Assembly (NCBI GenBank): GCA_007449985.2 | Contig: VIIQ02000028.1 | Span: 186,001-250,000, forward strand | Length of the DNA: 64,000 nucleotides | Direction: 5' to 3' | DNA from: Desmodesmus armatus | Taxonomy: Eukaryota; Chlorophyta; Chlorophyceae; Sphaeropleales; Scenedesmaceae | In this document: one piece after another, positions 24,501-36,166 of the stretch | Numbering within the stretch: position 1 is the stretch's first letter | How the letters are laid out: every line of letters starts with the position of its first letter | Notes under the pieces: model-generated | Database searches by the model: none | What the model saw: only the letters and a program-made list of their open reading frames with translations | Told to the model about the DNA's origin: nothing | Made by a program: the position numbers and the translations under genes

Positions 24501-27500
24501 CCACCCCAGCAGTGCTGTTTGTGTGGTGTGTGCTGCTGGGGTGTCAGGCTGTTGGCCTCCACCCAGCAGTACGTTGCTTGTGTGGTGTGTGCTGCTGGGG
24601 TGTTAGGCTGTTGGCCTCCACCTCAGCAGTGCTTGTTTGTGTGGTGTGTGCTGCTGGGGTGTCAGGCTGTTGGCCTCCACCCCAGCAGTACGTTGCTTGT
24701 GTGGTGTGTGCTGCTGGGGTGTTAGGCTGTTGGCCTCCACCCCAGCAGTACGTTGCTTGTGTGGTGTGTGCTGCTGGGGTGTTAGGCTGTTGGCCTCCAC
24801 CCCAGCAGTACGTTGCTTGTGTGGTGTGTGTTGCTGGGGTGTTAGGCTGTTGGCCTCCACCTCAGCAGTGCTTGTTTTGTGTGGTGTGTGCTGCTGGGGT
24901 GTCAGGCTGTTGGCCTCCACCCCAGCAGTACGTTGCTTGTGTGGTGTGTGCTGCTGGGGTGTTAGGCTGTTGGCCTCCACCCAGCAGTACGTTGCTTGTG
25001 TGGTGTGTGCTGCTGGGGTGTTAGGCTGTTGGCCTCCACCCCAGCAGTGCTTGTTTTGTGTGGTGTGTGCTGCTGGGGTGTCAGGCTGTTGGCCTCCACC
25101 CCAGCAGTACGTTGCTTGTGTGGTGTGTGCTGCTGGGGTGTTAGGCTGTTGGCCTCCACCTCAGCAGTGCTTGTTTTGTGTGGTGTGTGCTGCTGGGGTG
25201 TCAGGCTGTTGGCCTCCACCCCAGCAGTACGTTGCTTGTGTGGTGTGTGCTGCTGGGGTGTTAGGCTGTTGGCCTCCACCCCAGCAGTACGTTGCTTGTG
25301 TGGTGTGTGTTGCTGGGGTGTTAGGCTGTTGGCCTCCACCTCAGCAGTGCTTGTTTTGTGTGGTGTGTGCTGCTGGGGTGTCAGGCTGTTGGCCTCCACC
25401 CCAGCAGTACGTTGCTTGTGTGGTGTGTGCTGCTGGGGTGTTAGGCTGTTGGCCTCCACCCAGCGGTGCTTGTTTTGTGTGGTGTGTGCTGCTGGGGTGT
25501 CAGGCTGTTGGCCTCCACCCCAGCAGTACGTTGCTTGTGTGGTGTGTGCTGCTGGGGTGTTAGGCTGTTGGCCTCCACCCAGCAGTACGTTGCTGTGTGG
25601 TGTGTGCTGCTGGGTGTTAGGCTGTTGGCCTCCACCTCAGCAGTGCTTGTTTTGTGTGGTGTGTGCTGCTGGGGTGTCAGGCTGTTGGCCTCCACCCAGC
25701 AGTACGTTGCTTGTGTGGTGTGTGCTGCTGGGTGTTAGGCTGTTGGCCTCCACCCCAGCAGTACGTTGCTTGTGTGGTGTGTGTTGCTGGGGTGTTAGGC
25801 TGTTGGCCTCCACCTCAGCAGTGCTTGTTTTGTGTGGTGTGTGCTGCTGGGGTGTCAGGCTGTTGGCCTCCACCCCAGCAGTACGTTGCTTGTGTGGTGT
25901 GTGCTGTTGGGGTGTTAGGCTGTTGGCCTCCACCTCAGCAGTGCTTGTTTGTGTGTGTGTGTGCTGGGGTGTCAGGCTGTTGGCTCCACCCCAGCAGCAC
26001 GTTGCTTGGTGGTGTGTGCTGCTGGGGTGTTAGGCTGTTGGCCTCCACCCAGCAGTACGTTGCTTGTGTGGTGTGTGTTGCTGGGGTGTTAGGCTGTTGG
26101 CCTCCACCCCAGCAGTACGTTGCTTGTGTGGTGTGTGCTGCTGGGGTGTTAGGCTGTTGGCCTCCACCCAGCAGTACGTTGCTTGTGTGGTGTGTGCTGC
26201 TGGGGTGTTAGGCTGTTGGCCTCCACCTCAGCAGTGCTTGTTTTGTGTGGTGTGTGCTGCTGGGGTGTCAGGCTGTTGGCCTCCACCCCAGCAGTACGTT
26301 GCTTGTGTGGTGTGTGCTGCTGGGGTGTTAGGCTGTTGGCCTCCACCCAGCAGTACGTTGCTTGTGTGGTGTGTGCTGCTGGGGTGTTAGGCTGTTGGCC
26401 TCCACCCCAGCAGTACGTTGCTTGTGTGGTGTGTGTTGCTGGGGTGTTAGGCTGTTGGCCCTCCACCTCAGCAGTGCTGTTTTGTGTGGTGTGTGCTGCT
26501 GGGGTGTCAGGCTGTTGGCCTCCACCCCAGCAGTACGTTGCTTGTGTGGTGTGTGCTGCTGGGGTGTTAGGCTGTTGGCCTCCACCCCAGCAGTATTGCT
26601 TGTGTGGTGTGTGCTGCTGGGGTGTTAGGCTGTTGGCCTCCACCTCAGCAGTGCTTTTTGTGTGGTGTGTGCTGCTGGGGTGTCAGGCTGTTGGCCTCCA
26701 CCCCAGCAGTACGTTGCTTGTGTGGTGTGTGCTGCTGGGGTGTTAGGCTGTTGGCCTCCACCTCAGCAGTGCTTGTTTGTGTGGTGTGTGCTGCTGGGGT
26801 GTCAGGCTGTTGGCCTCCACCCCAGCAGTACGTTGCTTGTGTGGTGTGTGCTGCTGGGGTGTTAGGCTGTTGGCCTCCACCTCAGCAGTGCTTGTTTTGT
26901 GTGGTGTGTGCTGCTGGGGTGTCAGGCTGTTGGCCTCCACCCAGCAGTACGTTGCTTGTGTGGTGTGTGCTGCTGGGTGTTAGGCTGTTGGCCTCCACCC
27001 AGCAGTACGTTGCTTGTGTGGTGTGTGCTGCTGGGGTGTTAGGCTGTTGGCCTCCACCCCAGCAGTACGTGCTTGTGTGGTGTGTGTTGCTGGGGTGTTA
27101 GGCTGTTGGCCTCCACCTCAGCAGTGCTGTTTTGTGTGGTGTGTGCTGCTGGGGTGTGTAGGCTGTTGGCCTCCACCCCAGCAGTACGTTGCTTGTGTGG
27201 TGTGTGCTGCTGGGGTGTTAGGCTGTTGGCCTCCACCTCAGCAGTGCTGTTTTGTGTGGTGTGTGCTGCTGGGGTGTCAGGCTGTTGGCCTCCACCCCAG
27301 CAGTACGTTGCTTGAATGGTGTGTGCTGCTGGGGTGTTAGGCTGTTGGCCTCCACCCCAGCAGTACGTTGCTTGTGTGGTGTGTGTTGCTGGGGTGTTAG
27401 GCTGTTGGCCTCCACCTCAGCAGTGCTTGTTTTGTGTGGTGTGTGCTGGGGTGTAGGCTGTTGGCCTCCACCCCAGCAACGTTGCTTGTGTGGTGTGTGC

Positions 27501-30500
27501 TGCTGGGGTGTTAGGCTGTTGGCCTCCACCCCAGCAGTACGTTGCTTGTGTGGTGTGTGTTGCTGGGGTGTTAGGCTGTTGGCCTCCACCTCAGCAGTGC
27601 TTGTTTGTGTGGTGTGTGCTGCTGGGGTGTCAGGCTGTTGGCCTCACCCCAGCAGTACGTTGCTTGTGTGGTGTGTGCTGTGGGGTGTTAGGCTGTTGGC
27701 CTCCACCTCAGCAGTGCTTGTTTTGTGTGGTGTGTGCTGCTGGGGTGTCAGGCTGTTGGCCTCCACCCCAGCAGCACGTTGCTTGTGTGGTGTGTGCTGC
27801 TGGGGTGTTAGGCTGTTGGCCTCCACCCCAGCAGTACGTTGCTTGTGTGGGTGTGTTGCTGGGGTGTTAGGCTGTTGGCCTCCACCCCAGCAGTACGTTG
27901 CTTGTGTGGTGTGTGCTGCTGGGGTGTTAGGCTGTTGGCCTCCACCCCAGCAGTACGTTGCTTGTGTGGTGTGTGCTGCTGGGTGTTAGGCTGTTGGCCT
28001 CCACCTCAGCAGTGCTTGTTTTGTGTGGTGTGTGCTGCTGGGTGTCAGGCTGTTGGCCTCCACCCCAGCAGTACTTGCTTGTGTGGTGTGTGCTGCTGGG
28101 GTGTTAGGCTGTTGGCCTCCACCCCAGCAGTACGTTGCTTGTGTGGTGTGTGCTGCTGGGGTGTTAGGCTGTTGGCCTCCACCCCAGCAGTACGTTGCTT
28201 GTGTGGTGTGTGCTGCTGGGGTGTTAGGCTGTTGGCCTCCACCTCAGCAGTGCTTGTTTTGTGTGGTGTGTGCTGCTGGGGTGTCAGGCTGTTGGCCTCC
28301 ACCCCAGCAGTACGTTGCTTGTGTGGTGTGTGCTGCTGGGGTGTTAGGCTGTTGGCCTCCACCCCAGCAGTACGTTGCTTGTGTGGTGTGTGCTGCTGGG
28401 GTGTTAGGCTGTTGGCCTCCACCTCAGCAGTGCTTGTTTTGTGTGGTGTGTGCTGCTGGGGTGTCAGGCTGTTGGCCTCCACCCCAGCAGTACGTTGCTT
28501 GTGTGGTGTGTGCTGCTGGGGTGTTAGGCTGTTGGCCTCCACCTCAGCAGTGCTTGTTTTGTGTGGTGTGTGCTGCTGGGGTGTCAGGCTGTTGGCCTCC
28601 ACCCCAGCAGTACGTTGCTTGTGTGGTGTGTGCTGCTGGGGTGTTAGGCTGTTGGCCTCCACCTCAGCAGTGCTTGTTGTTGTGGTGTGTGCTGCTGGGG
28701 TGTCAGGCTGTTGGCCTCCACCCCAGCAGTACGTTGCTTGTGTGGTGTGTGCTGCTGGGGTGTTAGGCTGTTGGCCTCCACCCCAGCAGTACGTGCTGGT
28801 GTGGTGTGTGGTTTGCTGCTGGGGTGTTAGGCTGTTGGCCTCCACCCCAGCAGTACGTGCTTGTGTGGTGTGTGCTGCTGGGGTGTTAGGCTGTTGGCCT
28901 CCACCTCAGCAGTGTTGTTTGTGTGGTGTGTGCTGCTGGGGTGTCAGGCTGTTGGCCTCCACCCCAGCAGTACGTTGCTGTGTGGTGTGTGCTGCTGGGG
29001 TGTTAGGCTGTTGGCCTCCACCCCAGCAGTAGTTGCTTGTGTGGTGTGTGCTGCTGGGGTGTTAGGCTGTTGGCCTCCACCCCAGCAGTACGTTGCTTGT
29101 GTGGTGTGTGTTGCTGGGGTGTTAGGCTGTTGGCCTCCACCCCAGCAGTGCTTGTTTTGTGTGGTGTGTGCTGCTGGGTGTCAGGCTGTTGGCCTCCACC
29201 CCAGCAGTACGTTGCTTGTGTGGTGTGTGCTGCTGGGGTGTAGGCTGTTGGCCTCCACCCCAGCAGTACGTTGCTTGTGTGGTGTGTGCTGCTGGGGTGT
29301 TAGGCTGTTGGCCTCCACCTCAGCAGTGTTGTTTTGTGTGGTGTGTGCTGCTGGGGTGTCAGGCTGTTGGCCTCCACCCAGCAGTACGTTGCTTGTGTGG
29401 TGTGTGCTGCTGGGGTGTTAGGCTGTTGGCCTCCACCTCAGCAGTGTGTTTTGTGTGGTGTGTGCTGCTGGGGTGTCAGGCTGTTGGCCTCCACCCCAGC
29501 AGTACGTTGCTTGTGTGGTGTGTGCTGCTGGGGTGTTAGGCTGTGGCCTCCACCCAGCAGTGCTTGTTTTGTGTGGTGTGTGCTGCTGGGGTGTCAGGCT
29601 GTTGGCCTCCACCCCAGCAGTACGTTGCTTGTGTGGTGTGTGCTGCTGGGGTGTTAGGCTGTTGGCCTCCACCCCAGCAGTACGTTGCTTGTGTGGTGTG
29701 TGCTGCTGGGGTGTTAGGCTGTTGGCCTCCACCCCAGCAGTACGTTGCTTGTGTGGTGTGTGCTGCTGGGGTGTTAGGCTGTTGGCCTCCACCTCAGCAG
29801 TGCTTGTTTTGTGTGGTGTGTGCTGCTGGGGTGTCAGGCTGTTGGCCTCCACCCCAGCAGTACGTTGCTTGTGTGGTGTGTGCTGCTGGGGTGTTAGGCT
29901 GTTGGCCTCCACCCCAGCAGTACGTTGCTTGTGTGGTGTGTGCTGCTGGGGTGTTAGGCTGTTGGCCTCCACCCCAGCAGTACGTTGCTTGTGTGGTGTG
30001 TGTTGCTGGGGTGTTAGGCTGTTGGCCTCCACCCAGCAGTGCTTGTTTTGTGTGGTGTGTGCTGCTGGGTGTCAGGCTGTTGGCCTCCACCCCAGCAGTA
30101 CGTTGCTTGTGTGGTGTGTGCTGCTGGGGTGTTAGGCTGTTGGCCTCCACCCCAGCAGTACGTTGCTTGTGTGGTGTGTGCTGCTGGGGTGTTAGGCTGT
30201 TGGCCTCCACCTCAGCAGTGCTTGTGTGTGGTGTGCTGCTGGGGTGTCAGGCTGTTGGCCTCCACCCCAGCAGTACGTTGCTTGTGTGGTGTGTGCTGCT
30301 GGGGTGTTAGGCTGTTGGCCTCCACCCCAGCAGTGCTTGTTTTGTGTGGTGTGTGCTGCTGGGGTGTCAGGCTGTTGGCCTCCACCCCAGCAGTACGTTG
30401 CTTGTGTGGTGTGTGCTGCTGGGGTGTTAGGCTGTTGGCCTCCACCTCAGCAGTGCTTGTTTTGTGTGGTGTGTGCTGCTGGGGTGTCAGGCTGTTGGCC

Positions 30501-33222
30501 TCCACCCCAGCAGTACGTTGCTTGTGTGGTGTGTGCTGCTGGGGTGTTAGGCTGTTGGCCTCCACCCCAGCAGTACGTTGCTTGTGTGGTGTGTGCTGCT
30601 GGGGTGTTAGGCTGTTGGCCTCCACCCCAGCAGTACGTTGCTTGTGTGGTGTGTGTTGCTGGGGTGTTAGGCTGTTGGCCTCCACCTCAGCAGTGCTTGT
30701 TTTGTGTGGTGTGTGCTGCTGGGGTGTCAGGCTGTTGGCCTCCACCCCAGCAGTACGTTGCTTGTGTGGTGTGTGCTGCTGGGGTGTTAGGCTGTTGGCC
30801 TCCACCCCAGCAGTACGTTGCTTGTGTGGTGTGTGCTGCTGGGGTGTTAGGCTGTTGGCCTCCACCTCAGCAGTGCTTGTTTTGTGTGGTGTGTGCTGCT
30901 GGGGTGTCAGGCTGTTGGCCTCCACCCCAGCAGTACGTTGCTTGTGTGGTGTGTGCTGCTGGGGTGTTAGGCTGTTGGCCTCCACCTCAGCAGTGCTTGT
31001 TTTGTGTGGTGTGTGCTGCTGGGGTGTCAGGCTGTTGGCCTCCACCCCAGCAGTACGTTGCTTGTGTGGTGTGTGCTGCTGGGGTGTTAGGCTGTTGGCC
31101 TCCACCCCAGCGGTGCTTGTTTTGTGTGGTGTGTGCTGCTGGGGTGTCAGGCTGTTGGCCTCCACCCCAGCAGTACGTTGCTTGTGTGGTGTGTGCTGCT
31201 GGGGTGTTAGGCTGTTGGCCTCCACCTCAGCAGTGCTTGTTTTGTGTGGTGTGTGCTGCTGGGGTGTCAGGCTGTTGGCCTCCACCCCAGCAGTACGTTG
31301 CTTGTGTGGTGTGTGCTGCTGGGGTGTTAGGCTGTTGGCCTCCACCCCAGCAGTACGTTGCTTGTGTGGTGTGTGTTGCTGGGGTGTTAGGCTGTTGGCC
31401 TCCACCCCAGCAGTGCTTGTTTTGTGTGGTGTGTGCTGCTGGGTGTCAGGCTGTTGGCCTCCACCCCAGCAGTACGTTGCTTGTGTGGTGTGTGCTGCTG
31501 GGGTGTTAGGCTGTTGGCCTCCACCCCAGCAGTACGTTGCTTGTGTGGTGTGTGCTGCTGGGGTGTTAGGCTGTTGGCCTCCACCCCAGCGTGCTTGTTT
31601 GTTGTGTGTGCTGCTGTGTTAGGCTGTTGGCCTCCACCCCAGCGTGTGCTGCTGTGTTAGGCTGTTGGCCTTCACCCCAGCGTGTGTTGTTTTGCGTGGT
31701 GTGTGCTGCTGGGGTGTCAGGCTGTTGGCCTCCACCCCAGCAGTACGTTGCTTGTGTGGTGTGTGCTGCTGGGGTGTTAGGCTGTTGGCCTCCACCTCAG
31801 CAGTGCTTGTTTTGTGTGGTGTGTGCTGCTGGGGTGTCAGGCTGTTGGCCTCCACCCCAGCAGTACGTTGCTTGTGTGGTGTGTGCTGCTGGGTGTTAGG
31901 CTGTTGGCCTCCACCCCAGCAGTACGTTGCTTGTGTGGTGTGTGCTGCTGGGGTGTTAGGCTGTTGGCCTCCACCCCAGCAGTACGTTGCTTGTGTGGTG
32001 TGTGTTGCTGGGGTGTTAGGCTGTTGGCCTCCACCTCAGCAGTGCTTGTTTTGTGTGGTGTGTGCTGCTGGGGTGTCAGGCTGTTGGCCTCCACCCCAGC
32101 AGTACGTTGCTTGTGTGGTGTGTGCTGCTGGGGTGTTAGGCTGTTGGCCTCCACCCCAGCAGTACGTTGCTTGTGTGGTGTGTGCTGCTGGGGTGTTAGG
32201 CTGTTGGCCTCCACCTCAGCAGTGCTTGTTTTGTGTGGTGTGTGCTGCTGGGGTGTCAGGCTGTTGGCCTCCACCCCAGCAGTACGTTGCTTGTGTGGTG
32301 TGTGCTGCTGGGGTGTTAGGCTGTTGGCCTCCACCCCAGCAGTACGTTGCTTGTGTGGTGTGTGTTGTGGGGTGTTAGGCTGTTGGCCTCCACCTCAGCA
32401 GTGCTTGTTTTGTGTGGTGTGTGCTGCTGGGGTGTCAGGCTGTTGGCCTCCACCCCAGCAGTACGTTGCTTGTGTGGTGTGTGCTGCTGGGGTGTTAGGC
32501 TGTTGGCCTCCACCTCAGCAGTGCTTGTTTTGTGTGGTGTGTGCTGCTGGGGTGTCAGGCTGTTGGCCTCCACCCCAGCAGTACGTTGCTTGTGTGGTGT
32601 GTGCTGCTGGGGTGTTAGGCTGTTGGCCTCCACCCCAGCAGTACGTTGCTTGTGTGGTGTGTGTTGCTGGGGTGTTAGGCTGTTGGCCTCCACCTCAGCA
32701 GTGCTTGTTTTGTGTGGTGTGTGCTGCTGGGGTGTCAGGCTGTTGGCCTCCACCCCAGCAGCACGTTGCTTGTGTGGTGTGTGTTGCTGCTGGGGTGTTA
32801 GGCTGTTGGCCTCCACCCCAGCAGTGCTTGTTTTGTGTGGTGTGTGCTGCTGGGGTGTCAGGCTGTTGGCCTCCACCCCAGCAGTACGTTGCTTGTGTGG
32901 TGTGTGCTGCTGGGGTGTTAGGCTGTTGGCCTCCACCCCAGCAGTACGTTGCTTGTGTGGTGTGTGCTGCTGGGGTGTTAGGCTGTTGGCCTCCACCCCA
33001 GCAGTACGTTGCTTGTGTGGTGTGTGTTGCTGGGGTGTTAGGCTGTTGGCCTCCACCCCAGCGGTGCTTGTTTTGTGTGGTGTGTGCTGCTGGGGTGTCA
33101 GGCTGTTGGCCTCCACCCCAGCAGTACGTTGCTTGTGTGGTGTGTGCTGCTGGGGTGTTAGGCTGTTGGCCTCCACCCCAGCAGTACGTTGCTTGTGTGG
33201 TGTGTGTTGCTGGGGTGTTAGG

Positions 33223-34330
33223 CTGTTGGCCTCCACCTCAGCAGTGCTTGTTTTGTGTGGTGTGTGCTGCTGGGGTGTCAGGCTGTTGGCCTCCACCCCA
33301 GCAGTACGTTGCTTGTGTGGTGTGTGCTGCTGGGGTGTCAGGCTGTTGGCCTCCACCCCAGCGGTGCTTGTTTTGTGTGGTGTGTGCTGCTGGGGTGTCA
33401 GGCTGTTGGCCTCCACCCCAGCAGTACGTTGCTTGTGTGGTGTGTGCTGCTGGGGTGTTAGGCTGTTGGCCTCCACCTCAGCAGTGCTTGTTTTGTGTGG
33501 TGTGTGCTGCTGGGGTGTCAGGCTGTTGGCCTCCACCCCAGCAGCACGTTGCTTGTGTGGTGTGTGCTGCTGGGGTGTTAGGCTGTTGGCCTCCACCCCA
33601 GCGGTGCTTGTTTTGTGTGATGTGTGCTGCTGGGGTGTTAGGCTGTTGGCCACCACCCCAGCAGTGCTTGTTTTGTGTGGTGTGTGCTGCTGGGGTGTTA
33701 GGCTGTTGGCCTCCACCCCAGCAGTACGTTGCCTGTGTGGTGTGTGCTGCTGGGGTGTCAGGCTGTTGGCCTCCACCCCAGCAGTACGTTGCTTGTGTGG
33801 TGTGTGTTGCTGGGGTGTTAGGCTGTTGGCCTCCACCCCAGCAGTGCTTGTTTTGTGTGGTGTGTGCTGCTGGGGTGTCAGGCTGTTGGCCTCCACCCCA
33901 GCAGTACGTTGCTTGTGTGGTGTGTGCTGCTGGGGTGTTAGGCTGTTGGCCTCCACCCCAGCAGTACGATGCTTGTGTGGTGTGTGCTGCTGGGGTGTTA
34001 GGCTGTTGGCCTCCACCCCAGCGGTGCTTGTTTTGTGTGGTGTGTGCTGCTGGGGTGTTAGGCTGTTGGCCTTCACCCCAGCGGTGCTTGTTTTGTGTGG
34101 TGTGTGCTGCTGGGGTGTCAGGCTGTTGGCCTCCACCCCAGCAGTACGTTGCTTGTGTGGTGTGTGCTGCTGGGGTGTTAGGCTGTTGGCCTCCACCTCA
34201 GCAGTGCTTGTTTTGTGTGGTGTGTGCTGCTGGGGTGTCAGGCTGTTGGCCTCCACCCCAGCAGTACGTTGCTTGTGTGGTGTGTGCTGCTGGGGTGTTA
34301 GGCTGTTGGCCTCCACCCCAGCAGTACGTT
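33223..34330. repeat. Higher-order duplicated block inside the array (copy 2)
   Basis: This is the partner of 20433-21540. It differs at a few sites, for example ggccacc for ggcctcc near 33,651, tcagg for ttagg near 33,878 and gtacgat for gtacgtt near 33,967. It shows that the array expanded by copying multi-kilobase or 1-kb segments, not only single units. Confidence 0.85.
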
Positions 34331-35789
34331 GCTTGTGTGGTGTGTGTTGCTGGGGTGTTAGGCTGTTGGCCTCCACCTCAGCAGTGCTTGTTTTGTGTGG
34401 TGTGTGCTGCTGGGGTGTCAGGCTGTTGGCCTCCACCCCAGCAGTACGTTGCTTGTGTGGTGTGTGCTGCTGGGGTGTCAGGCTGTTGGCCTCCACCCCA
34501 GCAGTACGTTGCTTGTGTGGTGTGTGCTGCTGGGGTGTTAGGCTGTTGGCCTCCACCTCAGCAGTGCTTGTTTTGTGTGGTGTGTGCTGCTGGGGTGTCA
34601 GGCTGTTGGCCTCCACCCCAGCAGTACGTTGCTTGTGTGGTGTGTGCTGCTGGGGTGTTAGGCTGTTGGCCTCCACCCCAGCAGTACGTTGCTTGTGTGG
34701 TGTGTGCTGCTGGGGTGTTAGGCTGTTGGCCTCCACCCCAGCAGTACGTTGCTTGTGTGGTGTGTGTTGCTGGGGTGTTAGGCTGTTGGCCTCCACCTCA
34801 GCAGTGCTTGTTTTGTGTGGTGTGTGCTGCTGGGGTGTCAGGCTGTTGGCCTCCACCCCAGCAGTACGTTGCTTGTGTGGTGTGTGCTGCTGGGGTGTTA
34901 GGCTGTTGGCCTCCACCCCAGCAGTACGTTGCTTGTGTGGTGTGTGCTGCTGGGGTGTTAGGCTGTTGGCCTCCACCTCAGCAGTGCTTGTTTTGTGTGG
35001 TGTGTGCTGCTGGGGTGTCAGGCTGTTGGCCTCCACCCCAGCAGTACGTTGCTTGTGTGGTGTGTGCTGCTGGGGTGTTAGGCTGTTGGCCTCCACCCCA
35101 GCAGTACGTTGCTTGTGTGGTGTGTGTTGTTGGGGTGTTAGGCTGTTGGCCTCCACCTCAGCAGTGCTTGTTTTGTGTGGTGTGTGCTGCTGGGGTGTCA
35201 GGCTGTTGGCCTCCACCCCAGCAGTACGTTGCTTGTGTGGTGTGTGCTGCTGGGGTGTTAGGCTGTTGGCCTCCACCTCAGCAGTGCTTGTTTTGTGTGG
35301 TGTGTGCTGCTGGGGTGTCAGGCTGTTGGCCTCCACCCCAGCAGTACGTTGCTTGTGTGGTGTGTGCTGCTGGGGTGTTAGGCTGTTGGCCTCCACCCCA
35401 GCAGTACGTTGCTTGTGTGGTGTGTGTTGCTGGGGTGTTAGGCTGTTGGCCTCCACCTCAGCAGTGCTTGTTTTGTGTGGTGTGTGCTGCTGGGGTGTCA
35501 GGCTGTTGGCCTCCACCCCAGCAGCACGTTGCTTGTGTGGTGTGTGCTGCTGGGGTGTTAGGCTGTTGGCCTCCACCTCAGCAGTGCTTGTTTTGTGTGG
35601 TGTGTGCTGCTGGGGTGTCAGGCTGTTGGCCTCCACCCCAGCAGTACGTTGCTTGTGTGGTGTGTGCTGCTGGGGTGTTAGGCTGTTGGCCTCCACCCCA
35701 GCAGTACGTTGCTTGTGTGGTGTGTGCTGCTGGGGTGTTCGGCTGTTGGCCTCCACCCCAGCAGTACGTTGCTTGTGTGGTGTGTGTTG

Positions 35790-35847
35790 CTGGGGTGTTA
35801 GGCTGTTGGCCTCCACCCCAGTGGAGGCCAACAGCCTAACACCCCAG
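35790..35847. repeat. Inverted terminal unit: 27-bp perfect palindrome arms
   Basis: The last regular unit (35790-35816, ctggggtgttaggctgttgg...) is followed after only 4 bp by its exact reverse complement (35821-35847). The array therefore ends in a head-to-head inversion, with 27-bp arms that could extrude as a cruciform. Everything before this point is in one orientation. Confidence 0.93.
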
Positions 35848-36075
35848 CGGTGCTTGTCTTGTCTGTTGTGTGCTGCTGGGGTGTCAGGCGGTCTGCCTCC
35901 ATCCCCAGCAGTACGTTGTTTTGTGTGCTGTATGCATGCTGGGGTGTCAGGGGTTTGCCTCCACGTGTATGCCGTGCATGTTGTTGTGTCCTTGGGTCAG
36001 GTGGCATCTGCTGCCCTTGGGGGTGCATGCTGTTGTTGTGTCCTTGGGTTGGGCGGCATTCGCGACCCTTGGTGA
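35848..36075. repeat. Decayed satellite copies and a second short repeat
   Basis: From 35848 to about 35975 the 60-bp unit continues with many substitutions (for example ggggtgtcaggcggtctgcc). It is followed by two imperfect copies, about 50 bp each, of a different sequence sharing ttgttgtgtccttgggt (about 35,977-36,026 and 36,027-36,075). Diverged edge copies next to a homogeneous core are normal for satellite arrays. Confidence 0.75.
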
Positions 36076-36166
36076 TGTATGCCAAGGTCGTCGCCTGGTC
36101 AACCCTCTGGGTTGGCTAGGTAGCCAGTCGTGGAGGGTGCCGGCCTCAGACGTTCAAGATTGGCAT

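Larger units (their letters stand above)
13034..35847. repeat. 22.8-kb satellite array of a 60-bp hairpin-forming unit
   Basis: The sequence runs in register with a 60-bp period for about 380 copies. Each unit contains CTGCTGGGGTG, a 16-nt middle (TTAGGCTGTTGGCCTC) and CACCCCAGCAG. The outer 11-base arms are perfectly complementary, and the middle holds a further AGGC/GCCT pair, so 38 of the 60 bases form one hairpin. The remaining bases exist as two main types: GTACGTTGCTTGTG (type A) and GTGCTTGTTTTGTG (type B). Recurrent stem variants are CACCTCAG, CAGCGG and TTGCTGGGG. Because 60 is divisible by 3 and the unit lacks stops in several frames, long reading frames (up to 1,341 codons) occur in two plus frames and one minus frame. 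They are a by-product of periodicity. Single-base losses in C and G runs cluster between about 22,600 and 31,700. The array lies between the 3' ends of RPL9 and the next minus-strand gene. Confidence 0.98.

Noticed and set aside
13034..35847. CRISPR array
   Set aside because: The units are contiguous repeats with no unique spacers, and the surroundings are eukaryotic genes.
13034..35847. Telomeric repeat
   Set aside because: The unit contains GTTAGG, but the period is 60 bp and green-algal telomere motifs (TTTAGGG/TTTTAGGG) are not tandem here.
13037..36075. Very long reading frames in the satellite (up to 1,341 codons; Cys/Trp-rich on plus, EANSLTPQQHTPHK-type on minus)
   Set aside because: They exist in two plus frames and one minus frame at once, follow from a 60-bp period divisible by 3 with no stop, and break at every indel. 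No splice or start context supports translation.
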